Below, one piece after another: positions 46,424-56,345 of a DNA stretch of 64,000 nucleotides. Numbering within the stretch: the stretch's first letter is position 1; each line of letters opens with the position of its first letter. The translations under genes were made by a program, and so were the position numbers. The notes beneath the pieces are model-generated. The model saw only the letters and a program-made list of their open reading frames with translations. It was not told the origin of the DNA and ran no database searches. The DNA comes from Acinetobacter sp. WC-141. Its GTDB lineage: Bacteria > Pseudomonadota > Gammaproteobacteria > Pseudomonadales > Moraxellaceae. The stretch is from positions 124,001 through 188,000 of the forward strand of contig NZ_AMSS01000088.1 in the NCBI RefSeq assembly GCF_000313935.1. Direction: 5' to 3'.

Positions 46424-47407
46424 ATGACCAAATTAGATTCAAAAAGCATGAACTATTACCTACTCAAAACTTTTAGCCGTCAGCCAATTAAATTTGGACG
46501 TTTTATTGCTCGTATGTTGGCAGGGTTAATCAATACTTTAAAAATCACTAAAACATCAAAAAGTATAGAACTAAACTTACAAATCGCCCTTCCACATTTA
46601 ACGCCACAGCAGCGAATAGAGATTACGCAACAAGCTATTCGTAATGAAATAACCTCATACTTTGAATTTTTAAGTATTTGGGGTTCATCAAATAGTCAGA
46701 ATATCGAGAGAATTCACCATATTGAAGGTGAGCACTACTTTCATGAAGCGCTGGCAGCCAAAAAAGGTGTGGTCTTGATTGTTCCACATTTTGGCACATG
46801 GGAAATCATGAATGCTTGGTGTGCCCAGTTCACTTCAATGACAATTTTATACAAACCTGTAAAAAATGTAGATGCAGACCGTTTTGTTCGTGAAGCGCGT
46901 AGTCGTGAACAGGCCAACTTAGTACCTACCGATGAAACAGGTGTTAGACAAATTTTTAAAGCGTTAAAACAAGGCGAAACTACTGTAATTTTACCCGACC
47001 ATACACCGAATGTTGGTGGGGATATGATTAATTACTTTGGTGTTCCACTTGCCTCAAGCAATTTAAGTGCTAAGCTCATCCAAAAAACAAAAGCCAAAGC
47101 ATTATTTCTTTATGCAATTCGTAATGAACATGACGGTTTTACGATGCATATTGAACCAATGGATGAGAAGATTTATGAAGGTAGTGCGGATGATGGAACC
47201 TTTGTTATTCATCAAGCCATAGAACAACTGATTCAACACTACCCAGATCACTATCACTGGAGCTATAAACGTTTTAAAGCAAATCCTGCTTTAGATAATA
47301 TTTATAATATTGATCCAACTGAAGCTCTTCAAATTGTGGATAAGCTTAAAGCTGAAGCTTCACCAATTTCTGTGAAGCCACGTACGCTCGAAACGTCGAG
47401 TGTATAA
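46424..47407 (+). CDS. lpxM: Lipid A secondary acyltransferase, LpxM-type
   Basis: This 327-residue LPLAT-fold inner-membrane acyltransferase adds acyl chains to lipid A or lipooligosaccharide. The catalytic HX4E motif is HFGTWE, and LPDHTPNVGGDMINYFGVP is the second family block. A. baumannii has LpxL and LpxM homologues; the position next to comEC and lolD, as I recall it, is that of LpxM, the acyltransferase adding two laurates. The call between L and M is partly memory-based. A second ATG at 46448 is possible. Its 3' end overlaps comEC by 48 bases. Confidence 0.78.
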   Translation: MTKLDSKSMNYYLLKTFSRQPIKFGRFIARMLAGLINTLKITKTSKSIELNLQIALPHLTPQQRIEITQQAIRNEITSYFEFLSIWGSSNSQNIERIHHIEGEHYFHEALAAKKGVVLIVPHFGTWEIMNAWCAQFTSMTILYKPVKNVDADRFVREARSREQANLVPTDETGVRQIFKALKQGETTVILPDHTPNVGGDMINYFGVPLASSNLSAKLIQKTKAKALFLYAIRNEHDGFTMHIEPMDEKIYEGSADDGTFVIHQAIEQLIQHYPDHYHWSYKRFKANPALDNIYNIDPTEALQIVDKLKAEASPISVKPRTLETSSV

Positions 47408-49792
47408 AATCATTTGATGATTCTCGGATACAAAACTTAATGTTCCTTGCTCAACTGTGCTTTTAAACGGAATATTAAGTGCTTGTATTCTCGCTAAAAC
47501 CTCTTTGCTTGGATGACCATATCGGTTATTAAAACCAGCAGAGGCAACAACAAGCTTTGGCTTTAAAGTCGCTAAGAAGTCATAGGCTGAACTATGTTTA
47601 CTACCATGATGACCTAATACCAAAACATCTACTTTTAGATCAGGATATTCTTTTATCAATTGATATTCTGCTTCCCATCCCGCATCCCCCATAATTAAAT
47701 AATTTTGATATCCCCCTACTTGTTTCAAATGAATATAAACCACACAAGAATATTGATTTTGATTTGAAGAAACTAAATTTAAATCTTTTTCTTTAGGCCA
47801 AAGTATCTCAATATCTATCTGTGGATATTGCCATTTTTGCCCTTGATGACAATAAGTAAATGGTTGTGTCACCTGCTCTGCCCATAGCTCATTTGATATG
47901 ACTTGTTTAATAGGAAAAGCCTGAGCGATAAAAGGAAATGCCCCACTATGATCTTGGTCTAGATGAGATAACACCACATGATCTAGTTGTTTAATACCTT
48001 TCTGACGTAAATATGGAATCACTACATTTTGACCAATACTAAAAGCCTTCTCATCATAAGAACCACCCGTATCAATTAACCATGTCTGCTCTGGATGTTG
48101 TAGAAAAATCGCTTGTCCTTGGCCTACGTCTATAATATTTAATTGAATTTGCTGAGAGGCTTTATTCGGAATGACTAAGGGTAAACAACATATAAAACTC
48201 CAAGATTTTGGTAAAACACCACGTGGTAAAAATAAAATAATAATGACACAGCTAAGACCCAACAAAGCAACTGGTGTCAGGCTAAAACCTTGCAACGGTA
48301 GAGATAATTTCTCTAAAAGACTAAAGCATGTCAGCACCATACTGAGCAAAATATCATTAATCTGAAAGAGTGTATTTCCAAGTGAATTAAAAATAAGCCA
48401 CACACAAGCAGCGAAAATATTTAAAGGAACAATAACTCCTCCTAATAGAGGAATAGCAATAATATTTGTGAGAGGTGCTACCCATGAAATCTGCTGAAAG
48501 AAAATCAACATTAAAGGATATAGGGCGATAAATATTTTACCCTGAGATTCTATTAAGGTTTTAGTTAAAAGAATTATTCTAGATAGCACACTCACTGAAA
48601 CAAGATTTGGAGTCTGTACAATAGTTTGATAAATGCGTAATAAAATAAAGCAAGAACCATAAGAGAGCCAAAAACCTGCCGATAAGACACTAAATGGGTC
48701 GAAAAGTAAAAGTAGACTTGCGCTGTAAACTAAGAGCGAAAATGGCTTGATAGGCACTTTAACCAACAATAAAAAAGCAAATAAAAATATTGAAAGTAAA
48801 GTTCTTAAGGCTGGAATTTCAAAGCCCACGAAAGCCGTATAAATTAAAACCCCAAAACATAATGGAATCATGGCCAATATTTGTTTGGGTTGCCATAAAT
48901 AAATCTGCGGATAATAACGTCGTATGAGTTGGTGTAATCCCCAAGACAACATGATAGAAAAAATAAGGACATGGGGTCCTGAAATGGCCAATAAATGAGA
49001 GACTCCTAACTGCTTAAATTGATTTTTAGTTTCTTCATTTAAAAGACTTTCATCCCCTGTTAGGAGCGCTAATAACAATCCTTTATTCTGAAAGGGAGAT
49101 TTTTTTAGCATTAATCTAAACATAAGGCGAAGTTTTTCTATATTTAATTGTTGCCTAATAAAAAACTTTTGTTGCTGTTGTAAATGATTTTGATATCCCA
49201 ACCGATAAATTTCATCAGAGCTCAAAGATTGAATATGCTGAACACTGAAACCTGACATTATATTTCGTTGAATGAACCATTGTTCTTGATCAAAGGCACC
49301 TGATACCGCGTAACTATGAGCTGGTCTGGTTTTACCCGAAATTCGATAGTAGTGGCCTAATTGTAATTTTGGCCCCTCTATCAATGCGTTTTCATTTTCA
49401 TTTTTTAAATATAATAACCAATTCACCACATGAGATGACTGCCCTAGAACCTGGGCAAGTTGCTGCGTCTTATTATCTTTTTCTTCGCTTATTCGGTCTA
49501 TATAGACAACAATGTCTAAAGATTCAGGCTGCATTTCTCTTAGCTGTAACCTTTCATTTAAGGCATGCTGCGCATACTGATGACCTATAACAAAAAGGCT
49601 TAGACCACAGATTAGGCAATAAACTGCCTTTAATATGGGGCGATTTACAATTATGGACCGCTTAAAAATATAAAAAATAAAGCTAATAAAGAGCAGAACT
49701 TTACCAATCCAACCATATTGCATTACTAGAGGAATATTTACTCCCATGAATGCAATACCTACAACCCACCCCACTAAAATAAGTTTTAACAT
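47360..49792 (-). CDS. comEC: ComEC/Rec2-type DNA uptake channel
   Basis: This 810-residue inner-membrane protein carries single-stranded DNA into the cytoplasm during natural transformation. N-terminal helices and an OB-like periplasmic part precede the competence domain (LLALLTGDESLL, FKQLGVSHLLAISGPHVLI). A C-terminal metallo-beta-lactamase-like domain begins near residue 555 with VGQGQAIF, and has LSHLDQDHSGAF and LGHHGSKHSSA. It is complete in length. It is the only competence gene in the window. Its tail overlaps lpxM on the other strand. Confidence 0.94.
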   Translation of the reverse strand: MLKLILVGWVVGIAFMGVNIPLVMQYGWIGKVLLFISFIFYIFKRSIIVNRPILKAVYCLICGLSLFVIGHQYAQHALNERLQLREMQPESLDIVVYIDRISEEKDNKTQQLAQVLGQSSHVVNWLLYLKNENENALIEGPKLQLGHYYRISGKTRPAHSYAVSGAFDQEQWFIQRNIMSGFSVQHIQSLSSDEIYRLGYQNHLQQQQKFFIRQQLNIEKLRLMFRLMLKKSPFQNKGLLLALLTGDESLLNEETKNQFKQLGVSHLLAISGPHVLIFSIMLSWGLHQLIRRYYPQIYLWQPKQILAMIPLCFGVLIYTAFVGFEIPALRTLLSIFLFAFLLLVKVPIKPFSLLVYSASLLLLFDPFSVLSAGFWLSYGSCFILLRIYQTIVQTPNLVSVSVLSRIILLTKTLIESQGKIFIALYPLMLIFFQQISWVAPLTNIIAIPLLGGVIVPLNIFAACVWLIFNSLGNTLFQINDILLSMVLTCFSLLEKLSLPLQGFSLTPVALLGLSCVIIILFLPRGVLPKSWSFICCLPLVIPNKASQQIQLNIIDVGQGQAIFLQHPEQTWLIDTGGSYDEKAFSIGQNVVIPYLRQKGIKQLDHVVLSHLDQDHSGAFPFIAQAFPIKQVISNELWAEQVTQPFTYCHQGQKWQYPQIDIEILWPKEKDLNLVSSNQNQYSCVVYIHLKQVGGYQNYLIMGDAGWEAEYQLIKEYPDLKVDVLVLGHHGSKHSSAYDFLATLKPKLVVASAGFNNRYGHPSKEVLARIQALNIPFKSTVEQGTLSFVSENHQMILYTRRFERTWLHRNW

Positions 49793-49826
49793 TTAAAGTC
49801 ATATCGTTATCTTTTTAGGGGCAAAA

Positions 49827-49852
49827 TTAAAGCCCAACTGAGTGGGCTTTAA
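49827..49852 (-). terminator. Terminator after lolD
   Basis: TTAAAGCCCA at 49827-49836 pairs perfectly with TGGGCTTTAA at 49843-49852, 24 bases beyond the lolD stop, with TTTT on the far side. Confidence 0.82.
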
Positions 49853-49875
49853 CAATGTGATTTAATGACAATTTT

Positions 49876-50562
49876 TTAAGAACCGCTCACCCACAGACCA
49901 TCTTCCATATGCAAGATTGAATCTGCTGTCTGAGCCAACTGCTCATCATGAGTCACAATAAGCATAGCCATATTGAGCTCTTTCTTAAGATCGGTCAGTA
50001 ATTCAAAAATACCTAGAGCTGTTTTACGATCGAGGTTTCCTGTTGGTTCATCGGCCAGAACAACAGCAGGTTGAGTGACCAAAGCACGAGCCAAAGCAAC
50101 ACGCTGGCGCTCACCGCCTGAAAGTTCACCTGGCTTATGATCCATACGATGAGATAACCCCACCCGATCTAGTAAATATTCAGCTTGTGCCTTTACCGAT
50201 TTGAATTGGCTATCTGGTCGAAGCATAAGAGGCATTGCCACATTTTCAAGCGCAGAAAACTCAGGTAACAAATGATGAAATTGATAAACAAAACCGAGAT
50301 ATTTGTTACGTTGGAAGCCACGTTCGGCTTCACCTAAATTATCAAAACGCTGACCATTTAAGAATACTTGTCCTTGGGTTGGTTGCTCTAAACCACCTAG
50401 CGCATGAAGCAAAGTACTTTTACCTGAACCACTCGCACCAACAATCGAAACAAACTGTCCTGCTTCAACTTGTAAAGAAAGACCTTTAATGACTTCAACC
50501 TTAGATTTACCATCATCAAAATGTTTATAGATATCTTTTGCTTCTAAAACAATTTTACTCAT
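49876..50562 (-). CDS. lolD: Lipoprotein-releasing ATPase LolD
   Basis: This 228-residue ABC ATPase drives release of outer-membrane lipoproteins from the inner membrane. Walker A is GASGSGKST, signature LSGGERQR, Walker B VVLADEPTGNLD and the switch histidine is in IVTHDEQL. The frame reads back to 50598, but the ATG at 50562 is correct and overlaps the end of the permease gene by eight bases. A terminator follows. Confidence 0.96.
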   Translation of the reverse strand: MSKIVLEAKDIYKHFDDGKSKVEVIKGLSLQVEAGQFVSIVGASGSGKSTLLHALGGLEQPTQGQVFLNGQRFDNLGEAERGFQRNKYLGFVYQFHHLLPEFSALENVAMPLMLRPDSQFKSVKAQAEYLLDRVGLSHRMDHKPGELSGGERQRVALARALVTQPAVVLADEPTGNLDRKTALGIFELLTDLKKELNMAMLIVTHDEQLAQTADSILHMEDGLWVSGS

Positions 50563-51790
50563 AGCGCAGTGCCTCGGCAGGTTGAACTTTGGCAGCACGA
50601 AGCGCCGGATAAATAGTTGCCAAGAAGCTTAAGAGTAAAGACACAGTCACAATAATTGTCACATCTTGCCATCTTAAATAAGAAGGTAGGTAATGCACAA
50701 AGTAAGCATCAAATAGATTTAAACCTAACACATTGTTAAACCATGAAATGATATCGCTAATGGTTAAAGCCAAAATAACACCTAAAACCGTACCAGCAAC
50801 TGTACCAATCACACCAATGACAGTACCTTGCACCATAAAGATTTTAGTAATCATCGATGGCGAAGCGCCTAGTGTACGCAAAATGGCAATATCAGATTTT
50901 TTATCAGTCACAACCATGACTAACGACGAAACAATATTAAATGCTGCAACAACGATGATAAGTACAAGTAACAAACCAACTAGTGTTTTTTCCATTTGAA
51001 TGGCATTAAATAGGTTGCCATGCGTATAAGTCCAGTTCGTTGCGTAGAAATTGCTCGGCAAACTTTTTACCAAGTCATCGGCAACTTGTGGCGCGGCAAA
51101 AATATCATCGAGCTTTAAACGAACGCCTTGAGCACCATCTGGTAAACGTAATAGGGTTGACGCATCATAGAGGGCGATATAACCCACCATAGAGTCGACT
51201 TCGGCCCCTACACTAAAAATACCAACCACTTTAAAACGTTTAAAGCGAGGTACTACACCCGCTGGAGATGGCGTTGCTTCAGGTAAAACCAAAGTCACAC
51301 TGTCATTTAAACGCAAACCTAATGAATCGGCCATATCCTTACCAAGGACAATACCAAACTCACCTTTTTTAAGTGAATCTAAGCTACCCGCAACAATATG
51401 ATTTTGAATAATAGAAACATTCTTTTCATATTTTGGGTCAATACCTGTCACCATAATACCAGCGACTTGCCCTTGCGCAGTTAACATACCTTGCAATTGG
51501 GTAAAAGGTGCAACCCCAGTCACATGTGGATGATGTTCAACTCGTTTTACCAGTTCAGGCCAATCCGTGAGGATTTGTGTAGATGAAACTGTCGCTTGCG
51601 GAACCATTCCCAAAACACGGTTTTTTAATTCGCGATCGAAACCGTTCATCACAGAAAGTACCGTAATCAGCACAGCGACACCTAGTGTCAAACCGACCAT
51701 CGAAACCAATGCAATAAAAGAAATAAAATGATTACTGCGTCTTGCGCGAGTATATCTCAACCCTATATACAGTGAGATTGGTTTAAACAT
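50555..51790 (-). CDS. Lipoprotein-releasing ABC transporter permease, LolC/E (LolF-type)
   Basis: This 411-residue inner-membrane protein has four helices: one at about residues 22-48 and three near 270-390, with a large periplasmic domain between. YIGLRYTRARRSNHFISFIALVSMVGLTLGVA and the C-terminal EALRYE are LolC/E family motifs. Only one permease accompanies LolD, whereas enterics have LolC and LolE. That fits the LolF homodimer arrangement described for Acinetobacter. ATG at 51790 is used; a TTG at 51805 is possible. Confidence 0.9.
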   Translation of the reverse strand: MFKPISLYIGLRYTRARRSNHFISFIALVSMVGLTLGVAVLITVLSVMNGFDRELKNRVLGMVPQATVSSTQILTDWPELVKRVEHHPHVTGVAPFTQLQGMLTAQGQVAGIMVTGIDPKYEKNVSIIQNHIVAGSLDSLKKGEFGIVLGKDMADSLGLRLNDSVTLVLPEATPSPAGVVPRFKRFKVVGIFSVGAEVDSMVGYIALYDASTLLRLPDGAQGVRLKLDDIFAAPQVADDLVKSLPSNFYATNWTYTHGNLFNAIQMEKTLVGLLLVLIIVVAAFNIVSSLVMVVTDKKSDIAILRTLGASPSMITKIFMVQGTVIGVIGTVAGTVLGVILALTISDIISWFNNVLGLNLFDAYFVHYLPSYLRWQDVTIIVTVSLLLSFLATIYPALRAAKVQPAEALRYE

Positions 51791-52049
51791 ACCTTCTAAA
51801 TCCAAGGTGATTGATGGGAAATAGCAGATGCTAATGTCAAATTACATCCTCATCTACTATTTGACCATATCGTTAGATGCTGTATTAAGGTTTAAAAATC
51901 AGTAAGTTCTGACCTTTCCTTAACAATCCTAATATTATATTGCTGCGCTATTTTCTACTACTTGAGTTGGGAGATCAATTTGATCATGCATTTCGCTACG
52001 AATTAGAACAATTTAATGAATAAGCTCAACAAATTACCCAAATCTTCTC

Positions 52050-52958
52050 CTATTTAGACTTAATATGTCGAACAAAATTTCGATTTGCCTGAATGTCTTT
52101 ATAGAAATATAAAAAGAGTCCAAACAAGATAATTAAAGCCCCCACAAAAACCATAATCGAAAGTTGTTCGTGGTTTAAAGCAGCTCCAATCATCATGGCT
52201 AACATGGGGGTAATTACTGTTGTTAAAGATAAAGTCGTTGCCTGAATATTTTGTATAAGTTTGAAATAACAGAACATAGCAACTAATGAAGCCATAAGTA
52301 CCGTATAAATTAAGGCAAATAAAGATTTTGCTTCTGGCAAATGTGTCGGTGCATATTGCCAAATAAATGGAATAAGACAACTTGCTAAAATTGAAGAAAC
52401 TAAAATAGAACCTGTTGCCTGAGCCATCGGCTGAATCTGTGCATTAACTTTCTTAACCCAGAAAATTGAAAAAGAATAAACAAACACACTCATCAGCATG
52501 AGAACAATACCAAACGGATGCACATGCTGATTTGCGCCACTCAAACAAATAATGGCTAAACCACTGACTGCAATTGCCATACCTAGCCATTGCAACTTAT
52601 AAAGTTGCTGGCCAAATGCAAAGCGGCCTATAAGCCCTGCCATAATGGGGGCTAAACCAAACATAAGCGCAATCATGCCTGAGCTTAAATATTGGGTAGC
52701 AGCATAGGTAAAAATTTGAGAACCAATTAAGCTAAAAGATCCGGCAACGTAACTATGAATTGCTTGTCGATGAGTCGGAAAAGGTGTTCTTAAAATTAGT
52801 AATATGATTACTGCTAAAGGCAATGCAATAAAAAAGCGTAACAACAATGCCCACATCAGATGTAAATCAGACACACTCCAAACAATGGCCAATGGAGTCG
52901 TGGCCCAGATAAACACTAACAAGGCATAAGTTAAAGCCAAATTGGTTTGCGATGGCAT
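52050..52958 (-). CDS. EamA/DMT-family transporter
   Basis: This 302-residue inner-membrane protein has ten predicted helices in two EamA repeats: residues about 8-140 (LLVFIWATTPLAIVWSV, LSSGMIALMFGLAPIMAGL) and 150-285 (TVITPMLAMMIGA). DMT members move metabolites or drugs; the substrate is unknown. It starts eight bases beyond the stop of the UPF0178 gene on the same strand and is probably co-transcribed with it. Confidence 0.88.
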   Translation of the reverse strand: MPSQTNLALTYALLVFIWATTPLAIVWSVSDLHLMWALLLRFFIALPLAVIILLILRTPFPTHRQAIHSYVAGSFSLIGSQIFTYAATQYLSSGMIALMFGLAPIMAGLIGRFAFGQQLYKLQWLGMAIAVSGLAIICLSGANQHVHPFGIVLMLMSVFVYSFSIFWVKKVNAQIQPMAQATGSILVSSILASCLIPFIWQYAPTHLPEAKSLFALIYTVLMASLVAMFCYFKLIQNIQATTLSLTTVITPMLAMMIGAALNHEQLSIMVFVGALIILFGLFLYFYKDIQANRNFVRHIKSK

Positions 52959-52965
52959 GCGATGC

Positions 52966-53436
52966 TCACTTAGCTGTTTTACGTTTTTGCTTTAAAATTG
53001 TTTGATCTAATGCACTCGAAAATTCACGTTTATCCCGCTCGGAAATAGGTGGTGGTCCTCCCGTTTGTACACCCGCGCCACGTAGCGTATCCATGAAATC
53101 ACGCAGATGTAATCGCGCTTTAACATTAGCAGTTGTATAGACTTCACCTCGGGGATGAATCGCAACGCCACCCTTTTCAATTACCTGAGCTGCTAGTGGA
53201 ATATCCTGTGTAATGACGATGTCATTTTCACTCATACGATCCACTATTTCTTTATCTGCTTGATCAGCACCACTTAAAACCTGTATTGACTTGATCCGAA
53301 CAGAAGGCGTAATTCCAACATTTTGATTGGCAACAAAGATGACTTCTAACTGATAACGATCTGATGCACGCAAAATCACTTCCCGTAATATTCTTGGTAA
53401 GGCGTCTGCATCTACCCATAGCTTAAATGGCAGCAC
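52966..53436 (-). CDS. YaiI/YqxD-family (UPF0178, DUF188) protein
   Basis: This 156-residue cytoplasmic protein has the family signatures [10 protein letters not shown] near the start, [12 protein letters not shown] and HPRGEVYT. It is a PIN-like fold of unknown function. The frame reads back to 53529, but that adds an N terminus unlike the family; the GTG at 53436 places WVDADA at residue 6 and is preferred, though it is not proven. Confidence 0.85.
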   Translation of the reverse strand: MLPFKLWVDADALPRILREVILRASDRYQLEVIFVANQNVGITPSVRIKSIQVLSGADQADKEIVDRMSENDIVITQDIPLAAQVIEKGGVAIHPRGEVYTTANVKARLHLRDFMDTLRGAGVQTGGPPPISERDKREFSSALDQTILKQKRKTAK

Positions 53437-53699
53437 GTTATTCTCTATTTCCACTAAAAATGTAAGTCTAACAGATGCTTTTCCAAGGTGAATAGTAATA
53501 AACATTAAACTTATTTTTAATTTCAACATTAAAGTTTTTATAGATTAAATTTAGTTTTAATCTATAAATATAAGCAGTATTTCTCTTTAAATGACTAAAT
53601 ACGTGCTTTTACAAGAGAATTTACATATGGCGACTTGAAAAATAGTAAACACCCTCGATTTAATATAACAAGTAATGTGAACCCAACAGCATCGTGCTT

Positions 53700-54641
53700 A
53701 TGAAAAATCAAAACAGTCCAGAAGTAATTAAAGTAAATGACCAAAATTTTGGTAGTCATGGCGAACATTGGAATCTATTGACGTCCCATCCTGAAACAGA
53801 TGTACCAAAATGGTTAGGACTAGCACTTGATGCACCTGTCATGCCAATGGGCTTATGTGAACATGAAGAAGACATGGACCCATCTTTTTGGTTGATTCAA
53901 GGTCCAAAAGACCAGAAAGTTACAATCAATCAGATTATTGCGGTTGAGAACCAAAAACCTCGTGCACTTAAAACTGCCTTTCCAAGTTTTGAAAGCCCAT
54001 ATCAATATAATGCAAAAATTGAACGTATCATTACTTGTGATTCTGCAACACAAGCCGTGTTAAGTTTAAGACTAAATAAAAATACAACTGTTTATGCATT
54101 TGATAATTTATTTAGCGTTAACGCTTGTCAATATGACAAAACTCAAAACTATCAAGTCCAATTTAATGCATGGGCTTATGAATTAGAATCTGTTCCAGCC
54201 GGTGAAAAAATTGTTGTTGATGACCCAGCCTCAATTAAACATCACCGTGCATTAAATGCAATTTTAACTGAACATAATGGTGTTGCTCCTGAAAACTTAC
54301 AGGAACTCATTAATGAATGGCAGCCAAAAACTCCAGAAGATCAAGAACCTGTAACCGTTGATTTTTCTAAAATGGTTGCTTATTTATATGGCGAAAATCT
54401 TGGTCAAGAAGATGAAGCATGGTTCCAAGGTAATATTGTTGGTAAAACTTCTATGACATTTATGGGGGCAGAATATACCCTTTATGATGTTACTTTAGTT
54501 TTAGAGGATGAACTTCCTGCTATATTGGTGCGCATTGCGACCAAAAACGATTTGTATAAAAACTTTAATATTGGCGAATATATTCGCGGTAATATCTGGA
54601 TTCAGGCGACTATTTGTGCTAAAAAGGGTGAAACTAATTGA
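53700..54641 (+). CDS. Conserved cytoplasmic protein of unknown function
   Basis: This 313-residue protein has no signal peptide, membrane helix or motif I recognise. It starts MKNQNSPEVIKVNDQNFGSHGEHW, is acidic and mixed alpha/beta, and has an unusual FWLIQGP block and two cysteine positions in VNACQYD. The ATG at 53700 is preferred to a GTG at 53694. It is followed after 33 bases by a 48-codon ORF and then a terminator, so the two may form a unit. It is a good candidate for a new family. Confidence 0.8.
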   Translation: MKNQNSPEVIKVNDQNFGSHGEHWNLLTSHPETDVPKWLGLALDAPVMPMGLCEHEEDMDPSFWLIQGPKDQKVTINQIIAVENQKPRALKTAFPSFESPYQYNAKIERIITCDSATQAVLSLRLNKNTTVYAFDNLFSVNACQYDKTQNYQVQFNAWAYELESVPAGEKIVVDDPASIKHHRALNAILTEHNGVAPENLQELINEWQPKTPEDQEPVTVDFSKMVAYLYGENLGQEDEAWFQGNIVGKTSMTFMGAEYTLYDVTLVLEDELPAILVRIATKNDLYKNFNIGEYIRGNIWIQATICAKKGETN

Positions 54642-54674
54642 ATTTCACTAATATTTTAATAATTAGGTTATTGA

Positions 54675-54821
54675 ATGAAGATTATACCCGAACAAACGAC
54701 CAGCCTCATTCAATCTAGTAGCCTGCGCATAAAGGTCGATACTGGTGCGTTTTGCTTTTTTGTATTGGGTATGTTCTTAGCTGCCATATTCATGCACCAG
54801 TTTGGTTTAGTGCCTTTTTAA
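54675..54821 (+). CDS. Small single-span membrane protein, 48 residues
   Basis: An ATG at 54675, eight bases after AGG, opens a frame reading MKIIPEQTTSLIQSSSLRI, then a hydrophobic segment AFCFFVLGMFLAAIFMHQF and LVPF. It ends 18 bases before a strong terminator. It lies downstream of the unknown 313-residue gene and may belong with it. No family is recognised, and the weak ribosome binding site leaves doubt. Confidence 0.5.
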   Translation: MKIIPEQTTSLIQSSSLRIKVDTGAFCFFVLGMFLAAIFMHQFGLVPF

Positions 54822-54839
54822 TTGATAACTTATTCAATA

Positions 54840-54867
54840 AATAAAGCCCTCATTTGAGGGCTTTATT
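54840..54867. terminator. Bidirectional terminator
   Basis: AATAAAGCCCTCA at 54840-54852 pairs perfectly with TGAGGGCTTTATT at 54855-54867. It serves the plus-strand pair and serC. Confidence 0.93.
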
Positions 54868-54879
54868 TATTTGATTTAC

Positions 54880-55959
54880 TTAACCATTACGCTTTGCAAA
54901 ATCATCCATAAAGCTAATTAAAGCCTGTACGCCTTCTAATGGTACAGCATTGTAAATACTTGCACGCATACCACCTACAGAACGGTGTCCAGCTAAATTC
55001 AACAAATGATTTGCTTCTGCTTCTTTTAAGAATTGCTTGTCTAAAGCTTCATCTGCCAAAGTAAACGGTACATTCATAATTGAACGGTTTGGAATGGCAA
55101 TCGGGTTGTTGTAGAAATCACTTGAGTCGATATAACCATATAACAACTGAGCTTTTTCAAGGTTAATTTTATGGATAGCATCTACCCCACCCTGCTCTAG
55201 TAACCATTCAAATACTAAACCAGACAAGTACCAAGCGTAAGTCGATGGTGTATTGACCATAGAACCATTTTTCGCTTGGTCACCATATTTTAAAATGCTT
55301 GGAATTTCTGGTTTAGCTTGATCAAGTAAGTCATCACGAATAATGACAATTGTTAATCCAGCAGGACCAATATTTTTTTGTGCGCCAGCATAGATCAAAC
55401 CAAACTTGGTCACATCTAATGGAGCAGATAAAATGCTTGATGAATAGTCACAAACGAGTGGTGCTTTTACATCAGGAATTCCTGCGAACTGTAAGCCACC
55501 AATTGTTTCATTATCTGCATAATGTACATAAGCTGCGTCGTCAGACAAATTCCATTCGCTTTGCTCAGAAATTGCGAACTTGCCATCTACTTTAATACCA
55601 GCATTTACAACATTAATGTCGCCATAACGTTTTGCTTCTTTTAATGCTTTTTCAGACCAGATGCCAGTATCAATATAATCAGCTTTGCTGTTCTTACCTA
55701 AAAGGTTTAAAGGAATCGCAGAAAATTGTAATGACGCACCGCCTTGTAAAAACAGTACTTTATAGTTTTCTGGAATATTCATTAGCTTGCGTAAATCTGC
55801 TTCAGCTTTTTCAGCCACAGCAACATAGTCAGCACTACGGTGACTCATTTCCATGATGGATAGACCTTTACCCTGCCAATCCAACAATTCTTGTTGAGCT
55901 TTTTCTAAAACGGCAGTAGGTAATGCAGCAGGACCAGCACAGAAATTGTACGCGCGCAT
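54880..55959 (-). CDS. serC: Phosphoserine aminotransferase
   Basis: This 359-residue PLP enzyme makes phosphoserine for serine synthesis and also acts in pyridoxal phosphate synthesis. The N terminus is MRAYNFCAGPAALPTAVLEKA. The PLP lysine lies in FGLIYAGAQKNIGPAG, and FLQGGASLQFSA is a phosphate-binding loop. The frame reads back to 56001, but the ATG at 55959 follows AAGGGAAAA and matches the family start. It stands alone. Confidence 0.97.
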   Translation of the reverse strand: MRAYNFCAGPAALPTAVLEKAQQELLDWQGKGLSIMEMSHRSADYVAVAEKAEADLRKLMNIPENYKVLFLQGGASLQFSAIPLNLLGKNSKADYIDTGIWSEKALKEAKRYGDINVVNAGIKVDGKFAISEQSEWNLSDDAAYVHYADNETIGGLQFAGIPDVKAPLVCDYSSSILSAPLDVTKFGLIYAGAQKNIGPAGLTIVIIRDDLLDQAKPEIPSILKYGDQAKNGSMVNTPSTYAWYLSGLVFEWLLEQGGVDAIHKINLEKAQLLYGYIDSSDFYNNPIAIPNRSIMNVPFTLADEALDKQFLKEAEANHLLNLAGHRSVGGMRASIYNAVPLEGVQALISFMDDFAKRNG

Positions 55960-56345
55960 GATTTTTCCCTTGTATAAAGTCAAACACAATAAAAATGGCA
56001 TTTAACCACAGATTGCTTAAGCTTGCAGCAGCTTCTCAAGTAAATATTTCAATGCTGGACTGTATTTAGGTTTATTTTTTCAATTAGTGTGATCGTTATT
56101 TTTTAGTTTTAATTAACACTTTCCAAATTTAAAAAATTTTTTAATCAAAAAGATCAGCTTGACTTGAGATTATGATTTCACATACTTTGATAAGGATTAC
56201 AAATATATAGGCTTCGTCATATTCAATAATTAAAGTGAGGTTAAAACTACAAGGTTTTTATACAAATGTATAAGAAACAAGATGATAATTGAATTTAATA
56301 ACAAGAAATTTAAACTATAAGGGATGCCAAAAATTGTTATTTAAA
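55960..56345. other. serC / TolC-like intergenic region
   Basis: About 385 AT-rich bases separate divergent genes and hold the promoters of both. A TTG-initiated extension of the TolC-like frame covers the last 57 bases. No tRNA, repeat or terminator is evident. Confidence 0.5.

Noticed and set aside
51910-52020. Open stretch ending ELGDQFDHAFRYELEQFNE before a stop, looking like the tail of a lost gene
   Set aside because: It is only about 36 codons, has no start or ribosome binding site, and no family is recognised. A relic is possible but cannot be supported.
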